From Ciborinia camelliae (Eukaryota > Ascomycota > Leotiomycetes > Helotiales > Sclerotiniaceae): a stretch of 64,000 bases of DNA. The stretch covers positions 2,154,853 through 2,218,852 of the forward strand of contig JANPYM010000001.1 in the NCBI GenBank assembly GCA_025890175.1. Reading direction: 5' to 3'. Of this stretch, positions 1-11,932 are shown piece by piece; the stretch's first letter is position 1; each line of letters opens with the position of its first letter. The notes below the pieces were generated by a model, which worked only from the letters and a program-made list of their open reading frames with translations, made no database searches and was not told the DNA's origin. The translations under genes were made by a program, and so were the position numbers.

Positions 1-1
1 A

Positions 2-2492
2 TTGGGCCTCCTCGGCTTACTTGCAGAAAGCTTGCCACCTCGCCAAGTTATCGTCCCTCTCCTCGACGCTCTTCCACATTTCTCGAACCACCAAGATCCA
101 AGATACCGTCAAGCAGGTATCCTCGCACTCGGAATGTGTGTTGAAGGTGCACCAGATTTCGTTGGTACTCAAATGGATAACTTCTTGCCAATTGTTTTCA
201 AGCTTCTTGAGGACCCAGAAAGTGGTGTTAGACATGCTGCTTTGAACGGTGTTGCAAGATTGGCAGATGATCTTGCCGAAGATCTACAAAAGACTCACGA
301 GCATCTCATTCCTGCTCTTCTCAAGAACCTCGATGCTGCCATGCATCATGCAGCTGCAGGAAACAACGACAAGCAGACTCTTGATACCATGAAGGCATCA
401 TGTGGTGCTTTAGACTCCTTGACCGAAGGTATGGATCAAGAAATCGTCAAGAACTACCTCCCAACTCTTGTCCCACGTCTCACTCAATTATTGGACCATC
501 CCGACGTCGGTGTCAAGTCTTCTGCCGCAAGTGCTATTGGTTCTCTCGCAAGCTCTTCTGAGCAGGAGTTCCTTCCATTCTTCAAGGACACCATCGAGAA
601 GTTGGCCCAATTTGTTGAGTTGAAGTCAAGCAATGATGAGCTCGATCTCCGTGCTACCGTTTGTGATTCTATCGGCAGCATGGCATTAGCTGTTGGCGCT
701 CAAAACTTCCAACCTTATGTCAAGCCATTGATGCACGCAAGTGAAGAGGCTTTACACCTTGACCACCCCCGCTTGAAGGAAACCAGTTACATTCTCTGGA
801 GTACCTTGGCAAAGGTTTATGAGGAGGAGTTCACACCCTTCTTGGAAGGAGTTGTTACTGCTTTGGCCGCCTGTCTCGATCAAGAAGAAGACGACCACGA
901 AGTTGAGCTCGGCGAGCATGCTCAAGAATTGCTCGGCCAAGAAGTCATTGTTGCTGGCAAGAAGGTCAAGGTCGCTGGCGCTACAGATATCGATGACGTT
1001 GATGACATGGACGATGATGATGACGATGACGATGACTGGGATGATCTTACCGCCGTTACCGCTATTGCTATGGAGAAGGAAGTTGCAGTTGAAGTTATTG
1101 GTGATATCCTCACCCATACTCGTCAACACTACATGCCTTACTTTGAGAGAACCATCGAGGCCATCTCACCATTGGTTGAGCATTCCTATGAAGGTGTTAG
1201 AAAGACTGCCATCAGTACAATGTGGAGAGCATACGCTTGCCTTTACAGTATGATGGAGGACAAGACTGGCACAAAGTGGACCCCTGGTCTACCTATGGCA
1301 ACTGAGCCAACTCCTGAGTTGGTCAAGATGGGAGAGATTGTTACAACTGCAACAATGTCCCTCTGGGAGGATGAATATGACCGGTAAGTTATTTTCATTT
1401 CTACTTTCTTTACTGCCTGAAATGATGAACAACATGACGTTATACCCAGCTCACTCAGATGCACAAGTTGCACATGCTGCGAACGCGTATCTACTCCTGA
1501 TCACTCATTTTTCGATTCTTTTATATGAAGACACTTGGAGAATATTTCTAACATTTTGCAATAGTGGTGTTGTTACCGATATCAACCGCAACATCGCCTC
1601 TACCTTGAAGCTTTGCGGTCCAGCCATCTTGGCCCAGCCAAAATTTGCTGAAACCATCAAGAACGTAATCTTCGCTGTCATCAACCGCCTTCACCCTTGT
1701 CAACAGGATCTCGGCGATGAGCTTGAGTCACCTGATGAGGATGATGCTGAGTCTTCCGAATATGACTGGCTCGTCATCGACACCGCTCTTGACCTCACCT
1801 CAAACCTTGCTCTTGCCCTCGGGGCTCAATTTGGTGAGATCTTCAAGGAGTTCGAGAAGCCTCTCAAGAAGTTCGCTTCCTCCAACACCCCATTCGAGCG
1901 ATCCACAGCCATTGGTGTCATTGCCGAAATCACCGGTCACATGGGTTCAGCTATCACACCATTCACTTCATCCCTTTTGCCAGTCCTCCTTAAGCGCCTT
2001 TCTGATACCGACGCTGAAGCCAAGTCCAACGCTGCATATGGTACTGGTCTCTTGATCTTCCACTCCCAAGACAGCGCCACCTACCTCCCATCCTACAACA
2101 ACATCCTTAGCAAACTCGAGCCACTCCTCCAAACCAGCCATGCCCGCTCCATTGACAATGCCTGCGGATGTGTCTCTCGCATGATCATGGCTCATCAAGA
2201 TGCTGTTCCTCTCAACAATATCTTACCAGTTATGGCTGGATTGTTGCCACTCAAGGAGGACTTTGAGGAGAACGAGCCCATCTATGAAATGATTGCCGGA
2301 CTTTACAGTCAAAGCAACCAAACAATCTTGCAGCTTACTCCAAAGTTGATCCCAGTCTTTGCCGCAGTTCTTGGCGAGCCAATCGATCAATTGGAGGTCG
2401 AGACCAGAGAAAAGGTTAAGGGCGTTGTTAAGTTCATCGGTGGAAGCCACCCGGAGCTGTTGAACGGTTACGAGTCACTCAAGGATTTGTAA
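2..2492 (+). CDS. Importin subunit beta-3 (Kap121/Pse1/IPO5-type karyopherin), 5' partial
   Basis: Nuclear import receptor of the importin-beta family, which carries ribosomal proteins and other cargo through the nuclear pore. The window opens inside the gene. Exon 1 is 2-1383 and exon 2 is 1565-2492; joining them completes an Arg codon and gives an open frame of 769 visible residues, against roughly 1,090 for the family, so about the first 320 are missing. The protein is a chain of HEAT-type helical repeats with recurring motifs such as GVRHAAL, GVKSSAASAIGSLA and GVRKTAISTMWRAY. A run of Asp lies at bases 986-1045, where Kap121/IPO5 proteins have an acidic loop. The 181-nt intron has a GTAAGT donor; an inner acceptor at 1449 would put the second exon into a stop. 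Identification rests on overall sequence character and is strong. Confidence 0.93.
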
Positions 2493-3368
2493 AGGGCTAT
2501 TTAAGCATTTTCTTTAGGGATGGTTTGGTGGACTCGTTGGATTTCTGATTGATGACTGCGTTGGTGTCAACATGGATGTGATGCTATATGGTTGGTCTGA
2601 ATGGATATACGGATGGATAGATGAAAGATTGTGAAGGAGCAAATGGGAAGGAAATAAATGGTTTTTATAAGTTATGACATGATGAACATACCCCGAATGC
2701 ACGAAATGAAAAATGAAGGATGGATCGATAAGATAAGATATATTAAGTGGTAGACAGAATTTAGAAATCTTATTTTGTTTTCCATATTCTTCTTTTTTTT
2801 GGCTTGGTGATAGGGATTGATCATACATGAATGAAAGTAGGGCAGGGTGTGCATGTAAAAGAAACTTGATTGATGATGGCTGATGATTGTTGGTTAGGTA
2901 TGAATAGTACATGCATATAATCTGCCATCTGGACATCGTTGGCTACCTATCTACTAGTATATAGGTAGGTACCTAAGAGAGTTAAGGGTGAATATGAGAT
3001 GTAAGCAGCAATATCATCTTATTATATCACGCAGAAGTGAGTTCGTGAGGAATAATATAGATAGGTATAATATCATTATGACAGGAACGAAGTGCTGTAA
3101 GGTTTGTTTTTGTGAGAAAAGTGTTGGTTGTCTCTAGAAGGAAAAATATCAACCGTATGATGGTTATTTATGTTATAGTACACACCTAGGTAGATATCAA
3201 TACCAAACCTGAGGATGAAATGAAAAAATTGCAATTGGAATTCAAAATGAAAATGAAATCCAATGCCACGCGATCGGGGATATCTAGTAAAAAACAACAC
3301 TCCTTCCTCTAAACTCCATTCTACAATCTCCTAGATATCATCGTACTCTACTTCTACTCTACGATGAA
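2493..3368. other. Intergenic region between convergent genes
   Basis: AT-rich 3' flanks of the importin gene and of the DUF7029 gene. Only short open frames without recognisable content are present; no RNA gene or repeat seen. Confidence 0.5.
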
Positions 3369-5551
3369 TCACAACCCCATCGCGACCAGAAACACACTCC
3401 CCAACATCCCCGCCGTCCAATACAACGAGCTCATGCCCCCATCCAATCCCAACGGCGAAGAGAGTTGACTCCCAGCATTCGTCGATTTCTTCAAACCGCC
3501 CTCCGAATTACCCGCCGCTCCCGCTCCCGTAGCCGTGGCAGTTAAACTCAAACTCGTAGTACTCGAACTAACCGTCGGACTAACGAATGACCTTTTCCCC
3601 GCATCAAAACTCAAACATGCCGTTGGGAGTGCAAATGTGGTTCCAGCAAGCGTAGCCGTCGTGGCAACTTTTTCCAGGAAATGAATTTCGGAGATGGATA
3701 GTTCAGCGCCGGCTTCGAGACCGAGGGCAATGGCGGCTTGGGGCACGATGTTTGTTAGGGAGGGGAAGAAATCTATGTTGGAGAGGGATTCGGATGATGT
3801 GGGATTGGAATTGGAATTGGAAGAGTTTGGGGGATTGCAATTTTTGTCGACGGATGAGAGTTGAGAGATGGATACTGAGAGGGCGGGGAGATCGAGAAAG
3901 GCTCCTGCGGTTATACTACCGGCTCCTGAGAGGATGTTTACGCCTAGTAGAATCTCGGAGTGTAGGGCTAGGGAGAGGGTTAGTTCTATGGAAGGGTCTG
4001 TGGCTGTGAGGGGGAGAGCGGTAACGGATGTGTTGGTGAATCCGTGAGAGGTGGACTCGGTGATATTTCCGATATTGAGGCGGATGGAGGAGTTGGAGGG
4101 GACGGCGGCTTCAAATCCGTAGGTGAAGTCTAAGGTGGAAGAGACACTTATGGAACCGCGGATGGTGGGGACCCACATTGGACCTATTGCAGCGATATCG
4201 GGAATCTGAGAACAGGCAAGTAAGTATATTAGGCTTATGGGAAAAGGGAAAATGCAAATGCATACCTGGAAACCCGGTAAAGCTAAAGTTACAAGACTCT
4301 TATTAAAAGACTCTGTGAAGGTTCCCGCGATAGAAGTATCGATCTCGATATGAGCGCCTAGTTCATTGGCTACTGCCTCAAAATAGCCGTGTTCTAGGAA
4401 GTTTACTGCTTTCTCGGTTTTAAGGGAGGAATTGCTGATGGTAAAGACACCTTGGGTTATTTCGAGAGATCCTTCTATGGAACAATTGGCGCATTTGATT
4501 GACAAGGTATCCTTTTGTCCCGCGGTTCTGGTGATTTTTGTTAGTTATCAGCCGCTTTAAAGGGAGTGGGATAACGTTTTGACATACGTAACAGAGAACG
4601 TCCCAATATCAAAACCTGCTGTTACCGAATGTGTGATATCAAAGGCTGATGTATCTGCGGTTGGTGTTGCTGAGGGAGCTGATGGGAAAGATACAGTTTC
4701 GGAAAATGTAACTGAGACTATCGAGGTTGTTCGTTTGCGCAAATCACCGTGTACACGGATGGAACTGCTGTCATATTCACCCATGCCAAACTTTACTTCC
4801 ATTGTTTCATAAGCATCGCTCCATTCAAGACGTTGGACAGATAGAACTGCGGTATTTAAATTGAAAGCACAATCAACTTTAGACACTCTATTCCAATGAT
4901 CAGTAAGAGTAAAGACATCATCATCATGGTCACTTACAAGTATGGAGCTCGCGCGCCCTCGCTGTTGCATCCATAATGCGAGGAAATAACTAAGAACTCT
5001 GATAGGTTATTCCATTCTCTTTCTGCCTCGGCCAAGAGTTTTGAAGAAGGAAAGTTGATGATGATTGTCGAGTCGGAGCAGACAATATTCTTAACATTGA
5101 GCTCGATATCTTCCAAAGTTACCGCCGGTAACTTGTATTTCATCGAAGTGGTCGCGAACCTGGAATGCGCTCCTCTAAGTATGGAATCATCTATGCTTAA
5201 TTAGTATGTAGTCTATTCCTAATGACGAGGCTAATAAATATTGCTCTCGAATTTCGGTATTGAATTCGCCAAGTAGCGTTGGAAAATCTCCATTGACCGA
5301 ATCGTGAAAGAAAGGCTGAGAGGACGAAACATACGATCAGCATAATGATGAGAACAGTCGAAGTTTGGTTTGAAATTTGGCAGCCCTCGTTTCTGTCCTG
5401 CAGAACGCACGGTAATTGCCCCTAAATTCGCTGTTTTTCTGGTCGAAGACGATAAATCCCGAGATGAGATACTGGCATCATTGCTATACAAGGCCGTGAC
5501 GACTTCAACGCATGCTATCAATGAAGCTAGAGCCCCATGGCGGAATAACAT
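3369..5551 (-). CDS. Secreted GPI-anchor-type protein with DUF7029-like N-terminal domain
   Basis: Five exons on the minus strand (5551-5335, 5172-4938, 4887-4588, 4527-4266, 4205-3369) sum to 1,851 nt, 616 residues. The start gives a signal peptide (MLFRHGALASLIACVEVVTA). The segment around the exon 2/3 junction (VISSHYGCNSEGARAPY) has the Cys-x-x-x-G-x-R pattern I associate with the fungal DUF7029 family of secreted proteins. The middle is beta-rich with many N-glycosylation sequons; residues before the C-terminus are Ser/Thr-rich, and the protein ends in a hydrophobic tail without charged residues, as in a GPI-anchor signal. A cell-wall or plasma-membrane surface location is therefore inferred; function is unknown. 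The acceptor at 5173 is GAG, weaker than the rest, but is the only one found that keeps the frame. Confidence 0.75.
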
Positions 5552-7011
5552 ATTATCTGAATTGATGTCAAAGGATCAAAGAATGAATTGAAACTGGACT
5601 AGCACTGCTTCTTTCGGAAATGTGTTAAAGAAAAGTAATAAAAAGGCCACTCGACTTCATTACTGTTCCCATGTATATATCACTCGCCATTCCACCCCCA
5701 AGTATCTCACCGCAAAAAAGGTTCGTGCTGCATCCTCCATGAACAAGGCTGGGAGCCTCGGAGAGCAGACTTTACTATTGTGGTACGTAGGATCAAACGG
5801 GTAGATAACATCAACGGCTGCGCCCTTCTTGCGTTACATTCAGAAATCTTAATAAAGCAATTTAGTAGAAGTAGAACCTCGAAGAAAGACGGCAAGGCTA
5901 GGATAAAGTTGAGGGTCAGAATTCCGGGGGAGTGGTAAGGCTAATAAGCCCATGCAAACAAGTGTTTGAAAGTGCAGTTATATCACTCTTACTTGCAGCA
6001 ATTGTTGCACAATGTATCGTGTTTGTGTTTCAACCCCGGTATGGGGCAGTGTTTGAACATTGGGGGTGTAGGGTGGTATCTTTTGGGTAAGATGGCCGCG
6101 ATCAAGGCCAGCCAGATAGGGGGGAAGGATTGACATCCTAGAACCACGATACAAATGAAGTTATAAATATAGAAAGAATGCAGAGAGAATGTGTGAAATG
6201 GAAGGCTGAACAGAGATTGTTGATACAGATGCAGTGATATGATACAGAAAACAAAATTGATGAAAATTGGTAGGATATTGGATCAATACCTATGAACATG
6301 AAGGGAGAAATAAAATAAAAAAGAATGTTCTTACACAGGCAGGAATAATGGGGGAGTGATAATCCTGCTCACCGCACCATCGATTCTGCCGGAAGTCACA
6401 TTAAATGGTCACGCTTAAGTAACTGCTGAATAATCAAGATGTAACAGATTCTTTTATGACTTGCTGACCTTACCTAGAGCCTCTCCATCTCTTTTCGTAC
6501 AAAAGGTTATGCTGGTGTGTAATCCATGTGAATTTGTTATAAAATGTAGTTCTACTGTAGTTTGAATTACACACAGAATATCAAGAGAATCCATCAGCTA
6601 ATAAATCTATAAGATTAAACCGTGACAAAATCCCACCCTTCATCATTTTCCCAATAAAGAACGAATTTTTCACTCTCCTGATATTAATCTCATCCCAGCT
6701 ATAAACTATCCGCGTCTAGGAATAGTTGTCGATACTTCAGGCATGATACCAGAACACCTAAAACCAGTGCAAATATCTCATGTTGTCACTGCAGTGGCGC
6801 TATGGTGAGTAGATGCGTTTGAACATGCGCGCTCTGCTAGCATTTGGTCCATGTCTATAGGTTTCATTTTCTGAAGGTTATAATTGGAAGCTATCACTCC
6901 TGGATGTGTCTTTAGAATACCATCTATAAACCTCCACAGATACCTCCAAGTAGTTCAGTTCCGTCCAACAGTATCTGGCTGGACTTCGTTTTTGGCATTC
7001 GAATAACAATT
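5552..7011. other. Gene-poor accessory region
   Basis: 1.46 kb with frequent stops in all frames. No protein family, RNA gene or terminal repeat recognised. Confidence 0.4.
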
Positions 7012-7596
7012 CTATGCAAGAATTTTGGTTCTTGATTCTGAATTGATGTGCAACTTTAGTCCAAGTATACCTATAGCCTCTCTCGATCCGGAGACTGTGG
7101 CCTTGACCTCCCTCATCTTACCTTGATGGACCTTGGCCAACCGTTTCCGAATATTGTATCGTTCTCTTTCCAGTGCTTCTGAGTAGGCCTGATTAGAAAG
7201 ACCAAACATTGATTTGTGCGCTCCTCAATCGATTTCTGAGTCCATTTATTGCCTGCTTCTTTAACACAGCTTCGGCATTACCAAAATTCATTTTCTTCGT
7301 CATAACACCGTTTAAATCAATGTCAATCATGTGAAGAATATTCAATCCATGTCTGCAAAGCTTGAGACACATTTTGTCACAGAATTTTCCGGCGGCGATG
7401 ATGCATCTGCCACATTTTCGTTAATTTCAAAAGGAACCAAGCTGAGGAGTTCCGATTCTTCGAGAATAGATCGGGATGCGGCAGGCACTTTCTTCGCTTC
7501 AACCCAGAATCCCTTTAACCACACCAGGCTGTCTGCAATCCGTATGGCAAACGAGGCTACACCCAAGCCACTAGCAATAGCACCAAGCTCGGCCAT
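7012..7596 (-). pseudogene. Relic of an NLR-type (STAND) protein N-terminal domain
   Basis: The start region (MAELGAIASGLGVASFAIRI) matches the common opening of fungal NACHT-type STAND proteins, a helical domain placed before the nucleotide-binding module. Related coding sense then jumps frame: residues up to about base 7390 are in one frame, a second stretch containing KMCLKLCRHGLNIL and ending in LRNRLRSAQINVW (about 7395-7200) is in another, and a third frame carries YSEALERERYNIRKRL (about 7190-7110). No NACHT or repeat domain follows before unrelated sequence. I read it as a frameshifted, 3'-truncated remnant. An alternative is a short multi-exon gene with unusual splicing, but no good splice sites explain the shifts. 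Confidence 0.55.
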
Positions 7597-8637
7597 GATT
7601 TTCTGGTTGTAAGAGTCGAGTCTGGAACTGTTTTAGTCTTCGACTCGATGGGTGGGGGCTGGTGGATGAGGATGATATTGAGTGAACGGGATAAAGGAAA
7701 AAGTGCGAAATAGAAAACAAAAAGATGGAATTTCAAATCAGGGAAAAGCACAGCACATTCGTGCAGCCATACAGCCATACAGCTTCGATCCATCATGCGT
7801 TTCTTGGGGCGAAAATCACAACAGCCCATTGAAAGCCTTGCACGGTGCCTTTGTGACTCAAAGAGTTGATAGGTATACATTATACCATTGGCTCGCAGAA
7901 ACCTGATATTCTTGATGTAGTGATCAGGATTTGGAGGATAAGTCGTTGAACATCAAAAGGTGAAAAGAAGGTGTGAAACAGGGCTCATCGCTAGATCAAA
8001 TCAATTAAAGCACTTGTACAACAACTGAATAATCATGAGAGTTTGTGTTTTCTCGTTCAATCACAACATCTTGTGTGCCGTAACATTGGGGGTCTGCTTC
8101 AATCCGCCGACAGGCTTTGTTCCTATTACATCATGGCTATGTTTTCGATTATAAGAATGCTTCAAAGTATTACAATACTAGCAAAGATCCTGCCGGTCCT
8201 CTGCGAAAGCTGGATACTACATGCCGACATTTTACACCCAATTTCTTGGTGTAGACACTGTCTTGGGTAGAAGTAGATGTTGTGCAATCTTCGTCACTTG
8301 CTTCATCTCCTATGACTCAAAGTCACGAGGCTGTATTAAAAAGTCCTCTGTTCTATATCCAATTATCTATTAGATCAATTATCGCATTTTTATATCTCTC
8401 CTTATACAAACTACTTCCTTTCTGTACCATACATACCTTCTCAAGAAGGACCAACACTAAGACACTACCGTCCTTCCGTCCTCGCTATTCTCGAGCTTGA
8501 TTGAAGAAATGTTACTAGAGTGCCGTGATCGTTTATATCAACTCCACGAAGATTAAGCTGGTTTCTGTCCTCACCTTTGGAGGTCACTTTTACGATTAGT
8601 CGTCGATGTGGTCTACCCCGTTCGTCAATACTAGGGA
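7597..8637. other. Intergenic region
   Basis: Only small unrelated open frames. The right end is the target site of the MITE that follows. Confidence 0.4.
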
Positions 8638-8640
8638 TTA

Positions 8641-9335
8641 GGGCTCGTTTGGATGTCGAAATCCGCACCGGAATCCTCTCTTTTCCGCAAAACAATCTGT
8701 ATAATTCCGCTTTGTATGTTTGAATACAAAAAAGCGGATTTTGTATAAAAATATATAAATTTGAAGAATATTAAGTAAAGTATTAAAAACTTTAAAAATA
8801 ATTTGCATTTTGTACAGATTTTTTTTAATTTTATATAATGCGGAATAAAAAGAGCGAATAGAATTTTGTTGCCTTTGCTTTTTTTCGTTAAAAAATCTGT
8901 TGATTTTATAGGTTATTATAAACTTTTAATATAATTTCAAACTTTTTAGATATAATAGTTTTAGTATATAAAACTTAAAGTTATAAGGTTAATTGAAAAT
9001 AATCTTGAAATAAGGTTTAAAATAAGGTTTTAAAAAAATTAGTTTTTAATACTAAAAATAAAGCTATTCCCACTTTCGCTTAAAATCAATCATTTAAATG
9101 AAATACATAATACATTAAAACTTAACTTTATTTTTAACCTTATTTTTAGCTCCACTTCTTTTTCTAAAATATCGATTAATACAGAATTCGAAACGGATTA
9201 TGTATCCAAAACTAAAAAGCGGATTTTAAATCAACGCTTTTTTAAAACGAATTTATATTATAACGGTTTCCGCTATAATATAAACCAGCGGATTCAGCTA
9301 CGGAATCCGCTGTTTTTTGACATCCAAACGAGCCC
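8641..9335. mobile_element. MITE, PIF/Harbinger-like, 695 bp with 17-bp terminal inverted repeats
   Basis: The left end GGGCTCGTTTGGATGTC (8641-8657) recurs as an exact inverted copy at 9319-9335. The element is flanked on both sides by TTA (8638-8640 and 9336-9338), a three-base TWA target duplication typical of PIF/Harbinger elements. The interior is very AT-rich and non-coding; copies of GCGGATT or its complement recur near both ends (for example near 8660, 8735, 9219 and 9292), as subterminal repeats often do. It has no transposase, so it would be non-autonomous. The superfamily assignment is inferred from TIR and TSD only. Confidence 0.85.
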
Positions 9336-9407
9336 TTAGTCAATCGGTATCCCATTGATCAATCCCACCGCGCTAAAACAGCCGGGCGTCCAATTGATCA
9401 ATCGGCT

Positions 9408-9842
9408 CTACCATCTCAATTGAAAAAAAGATGATGTAGCCTGTAGCGTCATGGTAGTCTTTCTCGTACGCTTTCTGCCTTGAACCCGAATCTTCCAGGC
9501 ACCTTCTGGGTCACGAAAATAGCGAATAACTTTGGAAAACATACTTCTGCATGCAATGATGGTCATTCTTTCAATTTCATACTTATCATCAAGATTAGAG
9601 AAGCGTGCCCCAGAAAAAACGGTAAAGTGTTTACCCTTCATTATTTGGTCAATAATAACTTGGGCCTCAAGATTAAGCACATCCGGTTCTTCTCTAAAAG
9701 AGCCACCTTGGGAGCGGAGTCTGCCTCTATCACAAGTTTCAACAGATATAATGGTACGAACACATGCGAAAGTCACCGAGTGAGTCATCGAGACAAGAAA
9801 AGGTTTGGCAGATTGATGCTGATGTGAAAGCGGAGCAATCAT
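9408..9842 (-). CDS. Hypothetical protein, 144 aa, doubtful
   Basis: A single open frame of 144 residues next to the MITE. It has mixed helical and charged composition and a basic C-terminal stretch (RVQGRKRTRKTT). I recognise no family, signal peptide or membrane segment. An overlapping plus-strand frame of 115 codons exists and neither is convincing. It may be a chance frame or a fragment of a decayed gene. Confidence 0.2.
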   Translation of the reverse strand: MIAPLSHQHQSAKPFLVSMTHSVTFACVRTIISVETCDRGRLRSQGGSFREEPDVLNLEAQVIIDQIMKGKHFTVFSGARFSNLDDKYEIERMTIIACRSMFSKVIRYFRDPEGAWKIRVQGRKRTRKTTMTLQATSSFFQLRW

Positions 9843-10332
9843 AGATATAAGAACGGCTGACTGACATCACCTTTCTTCTCTGGCAATTCTTATATATCAC
9901 TCGATTTGCCCATTCATGAATGCAGTAGTGAGGCACAGGTATCGGAACCGGAAGCAGTTAAAGGAGCTTATGTAATCTACTTCTAGGGAATTATTGGTCC
10001 GGATAAACTCGCTGCTAACCTTATCATCTGTCAATCTCATGATATACTGTACCTCTTCTTTCCTCGCCAATTTTGCTCGGTATCTTAACGATCAAATCGA
10101 ACACATTTTCGAAAAGCAAACCCGCAATTATTTCGCAACGATATCTATATGGCATCGAAATCGGAGGTTCGTCCTCATGATGATGTCGCTTTCGCTCAAG
10201 ATCCATTCGAGAAACTCCCGAGGGATCTTTTATTGCCCATGGTTATGTTGTACATAGCTATGCAATTTCAAGGTCCCGTTCGAGTCTCCACAATCTCAAA
10301 TGATATAATTATAAGGCTGAAACTACTTCGCA
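9843..10332. other. Region without supported gene
   Basis: Short overlapping open frames on both strands, none with a recognisable domain. Confidence 0.35.
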
Positions 10333-10773
10333 GTGGTGGTACCACTTATTCGCTCGATCGATGGCAAGAAGTTTGGTATGTTCGGTCGGAATTCCAGTTC
10401 AGAAGCCACACTTACTACTCTCATTGATACCGAAATTACTGAAGCATGCACAGATAGCATACAGAATAAGGATGCTTGGGTTGGAGCTGATTCAGGTTCA
10501 ACTATTCCTTTGACAACGCCAACTTTGAATTTAGATGAAAAAGTTTGCATTGATGAAACCGGCATCGATAGCTTCTCAGAATTGTGCCAATTGTGTTGCG
10601 GCTATGGATGTTTTCCAGTTCGCTTATGCACTTGCTTGACTATGGGAGAACAGGTATTTCGACCTTCTTCTTTCGTTATCAAGGATGGTCCACTATCTGG
10701 CAAGTCCACTAGCTATCCAGGACTGTATTTATCTGCTCGCAACCGTGATTATTCTCCCAATACATCATACTGA
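10333..10773 (+). pseudogene. Cys-rich tail fragment resembling fungal GH71/GH18 extracellular hydrolases
   Basis: The open frame ends in a segment of the form C-I-D-E-T-G-I ... C-x-x-C-C-x-Y-G-C-x-P ... C-x-C followed by a second, similar repeat. This repeated Cys pattern is found at the ends of fungal alpha-1,3-glucanases and killer-toxin-type chitinases. In the second repeat the expected cysteines are replaced (LYLSARNRDYSPNTSY), so the disulphide pattern is lost. No catalytic domain is visible upstream. I read it as a decayed fragment that happens to stay open. The family link is from memory of the motif and is tentative. Confidence 0.35.
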
Positions 10774-11311
10774 GCAGTATCAGTTCCTCTGTCTACTCTC
10801 AGCGTCTCTCCCTTCAATTTCTTAGCTTGCACCTATAGACTTGGACTTGATAATCTAGGTGGTCTCTGAGGGTTTCCATGCAACCTATGTATGGTATTGT
10901 CCACTTAACTCGTGCACTTTCAATGGCGAGGGAAAATTGGCAGCTCTGCCCGAATACACCCCAATGGTTGCCAAGCCCAATACAGGCCTAGATTAATTCA
11001 TATACGGGGACTTGTGCCAATTCATCTGTGAGTCAGAACAGTATCTGAATTTCCCGTCTTGATTGAATTTACCATAACAAATTCTAGAATTGAAGACACA
11101 AATACGAGAGAAAGCTTGCAACCTTTCTATATAGGTAGCTCCCTTCGAAAGGCTTCAAGGGGATCAAGTGTCTCATATATGGCTGTCCACTCAGGGGCTT
11201 GATAGAAATCCTGGACCGGGATTTCATTTTACTCTATTTGTGCCAACTCTGTAACTCTCTCATAACCTATTCCATACTTCTACTCACTTACAAATCAAAT
11301 TTGAGGAATAT
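10774..11311. other. Region without supported gene
   Basis: Contains a short plus-strand stretch around 10860-10990 with coding-like character (NSCTFNGEGKLAALPEY) that ends in a stop; possibly part of the preceding relic. Nothing else seen. Confidence 0.3.
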
Positions 11312-11932
11312 TTACAATTCCCAAATACTTCCGTCGTATATCACCATTCTCCCGCCGTGCTTTGCCTTTTTGGTATCGGCGTGAACCTTCATCATACCAT
11401 CACACGACTTGTCCGGGGAAATTAAGTTCTCTTTTATAAAAGTATCTTCGAAACCTAAGCCCTCCGCAGCTTCATAAACCAACTCAGTTGTAACCCAGCC
11501 TGGTGCCATGACGAAGGCATTCAACCAGTCGTCCTCAGTGTTGATCCGGATAGTCAGCCAATTGATAATGGCTTTTGGGATCCATGTGCAGCATTTGGAA
11601 TAGGAAGTTGACGCCTGTCAATAGAATATCGGTAGTAATATCATATAGGAACAGCAAATTATGGCTTCAACTTACGCAATTGCCCCAGCAGTGGAGCCCA
11701 TAGGAGTGAATATGGGCTCTTTTGTTGATTTCTTCAGCAACGGTCTCCTGGCCTGGTATTTCGCTATACATTCATGGCCATTAAGTAGTTCAGCAAAATT
11801 TCTGGAAGTCTCATGGGATGGATCACGGTTTCCGGCGATCACAATGTGGTTCGGCAATTCCAAGTAGCGCTGAAAGAGGCCCTTGTCTAACCCCCGGTTT
11901 GCGCCAGTAATTAGAACTACAGCTGGCGACAT
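11312..11932 (-). pseudogene. Decayed Nor-1-like short-chain dehydrogenase/reductase
   Basis: The start encodes MSPAVVLITGANRGLDKG, the Rossmann dinucleotide motif of SDRs with Asp where the family has Gly/Ile. It continues with HIVIAGNRDPSHETS, close to the norsolorinic-acid ketoreductase group. The central part of the fold, including the NNAG motif, is missing: the frame runs from FAELLNGHE almost directly to PLLKKSTKEP. After an apparent intron (about 11603-11676) the IPNAA-HGSQK block and the KAIINWLTIRINTEDDWLNAF block are in different frames, and the catalytic Tyr position reads His. An internal deletion, a frameshift and the active-site change make this a pseudogene. The intact paralog would be a ketoreductase of polyketide pathways. 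Confidence 0.75.

Noticed and set aside
819..1253. 144-codon open frame inside the importin exon
   Set aside because: Out-of-frame shadow of the HEAT-repeat coding sequence, including its Asp run read in another frame.
1384..1564. Possible short exon between an inner acceptor at 1449 and the exon at 1565
   Set aside because: Reading on from 1450 meets a stop before 1565, while skipping to 1565 gives the expected protein sequence.
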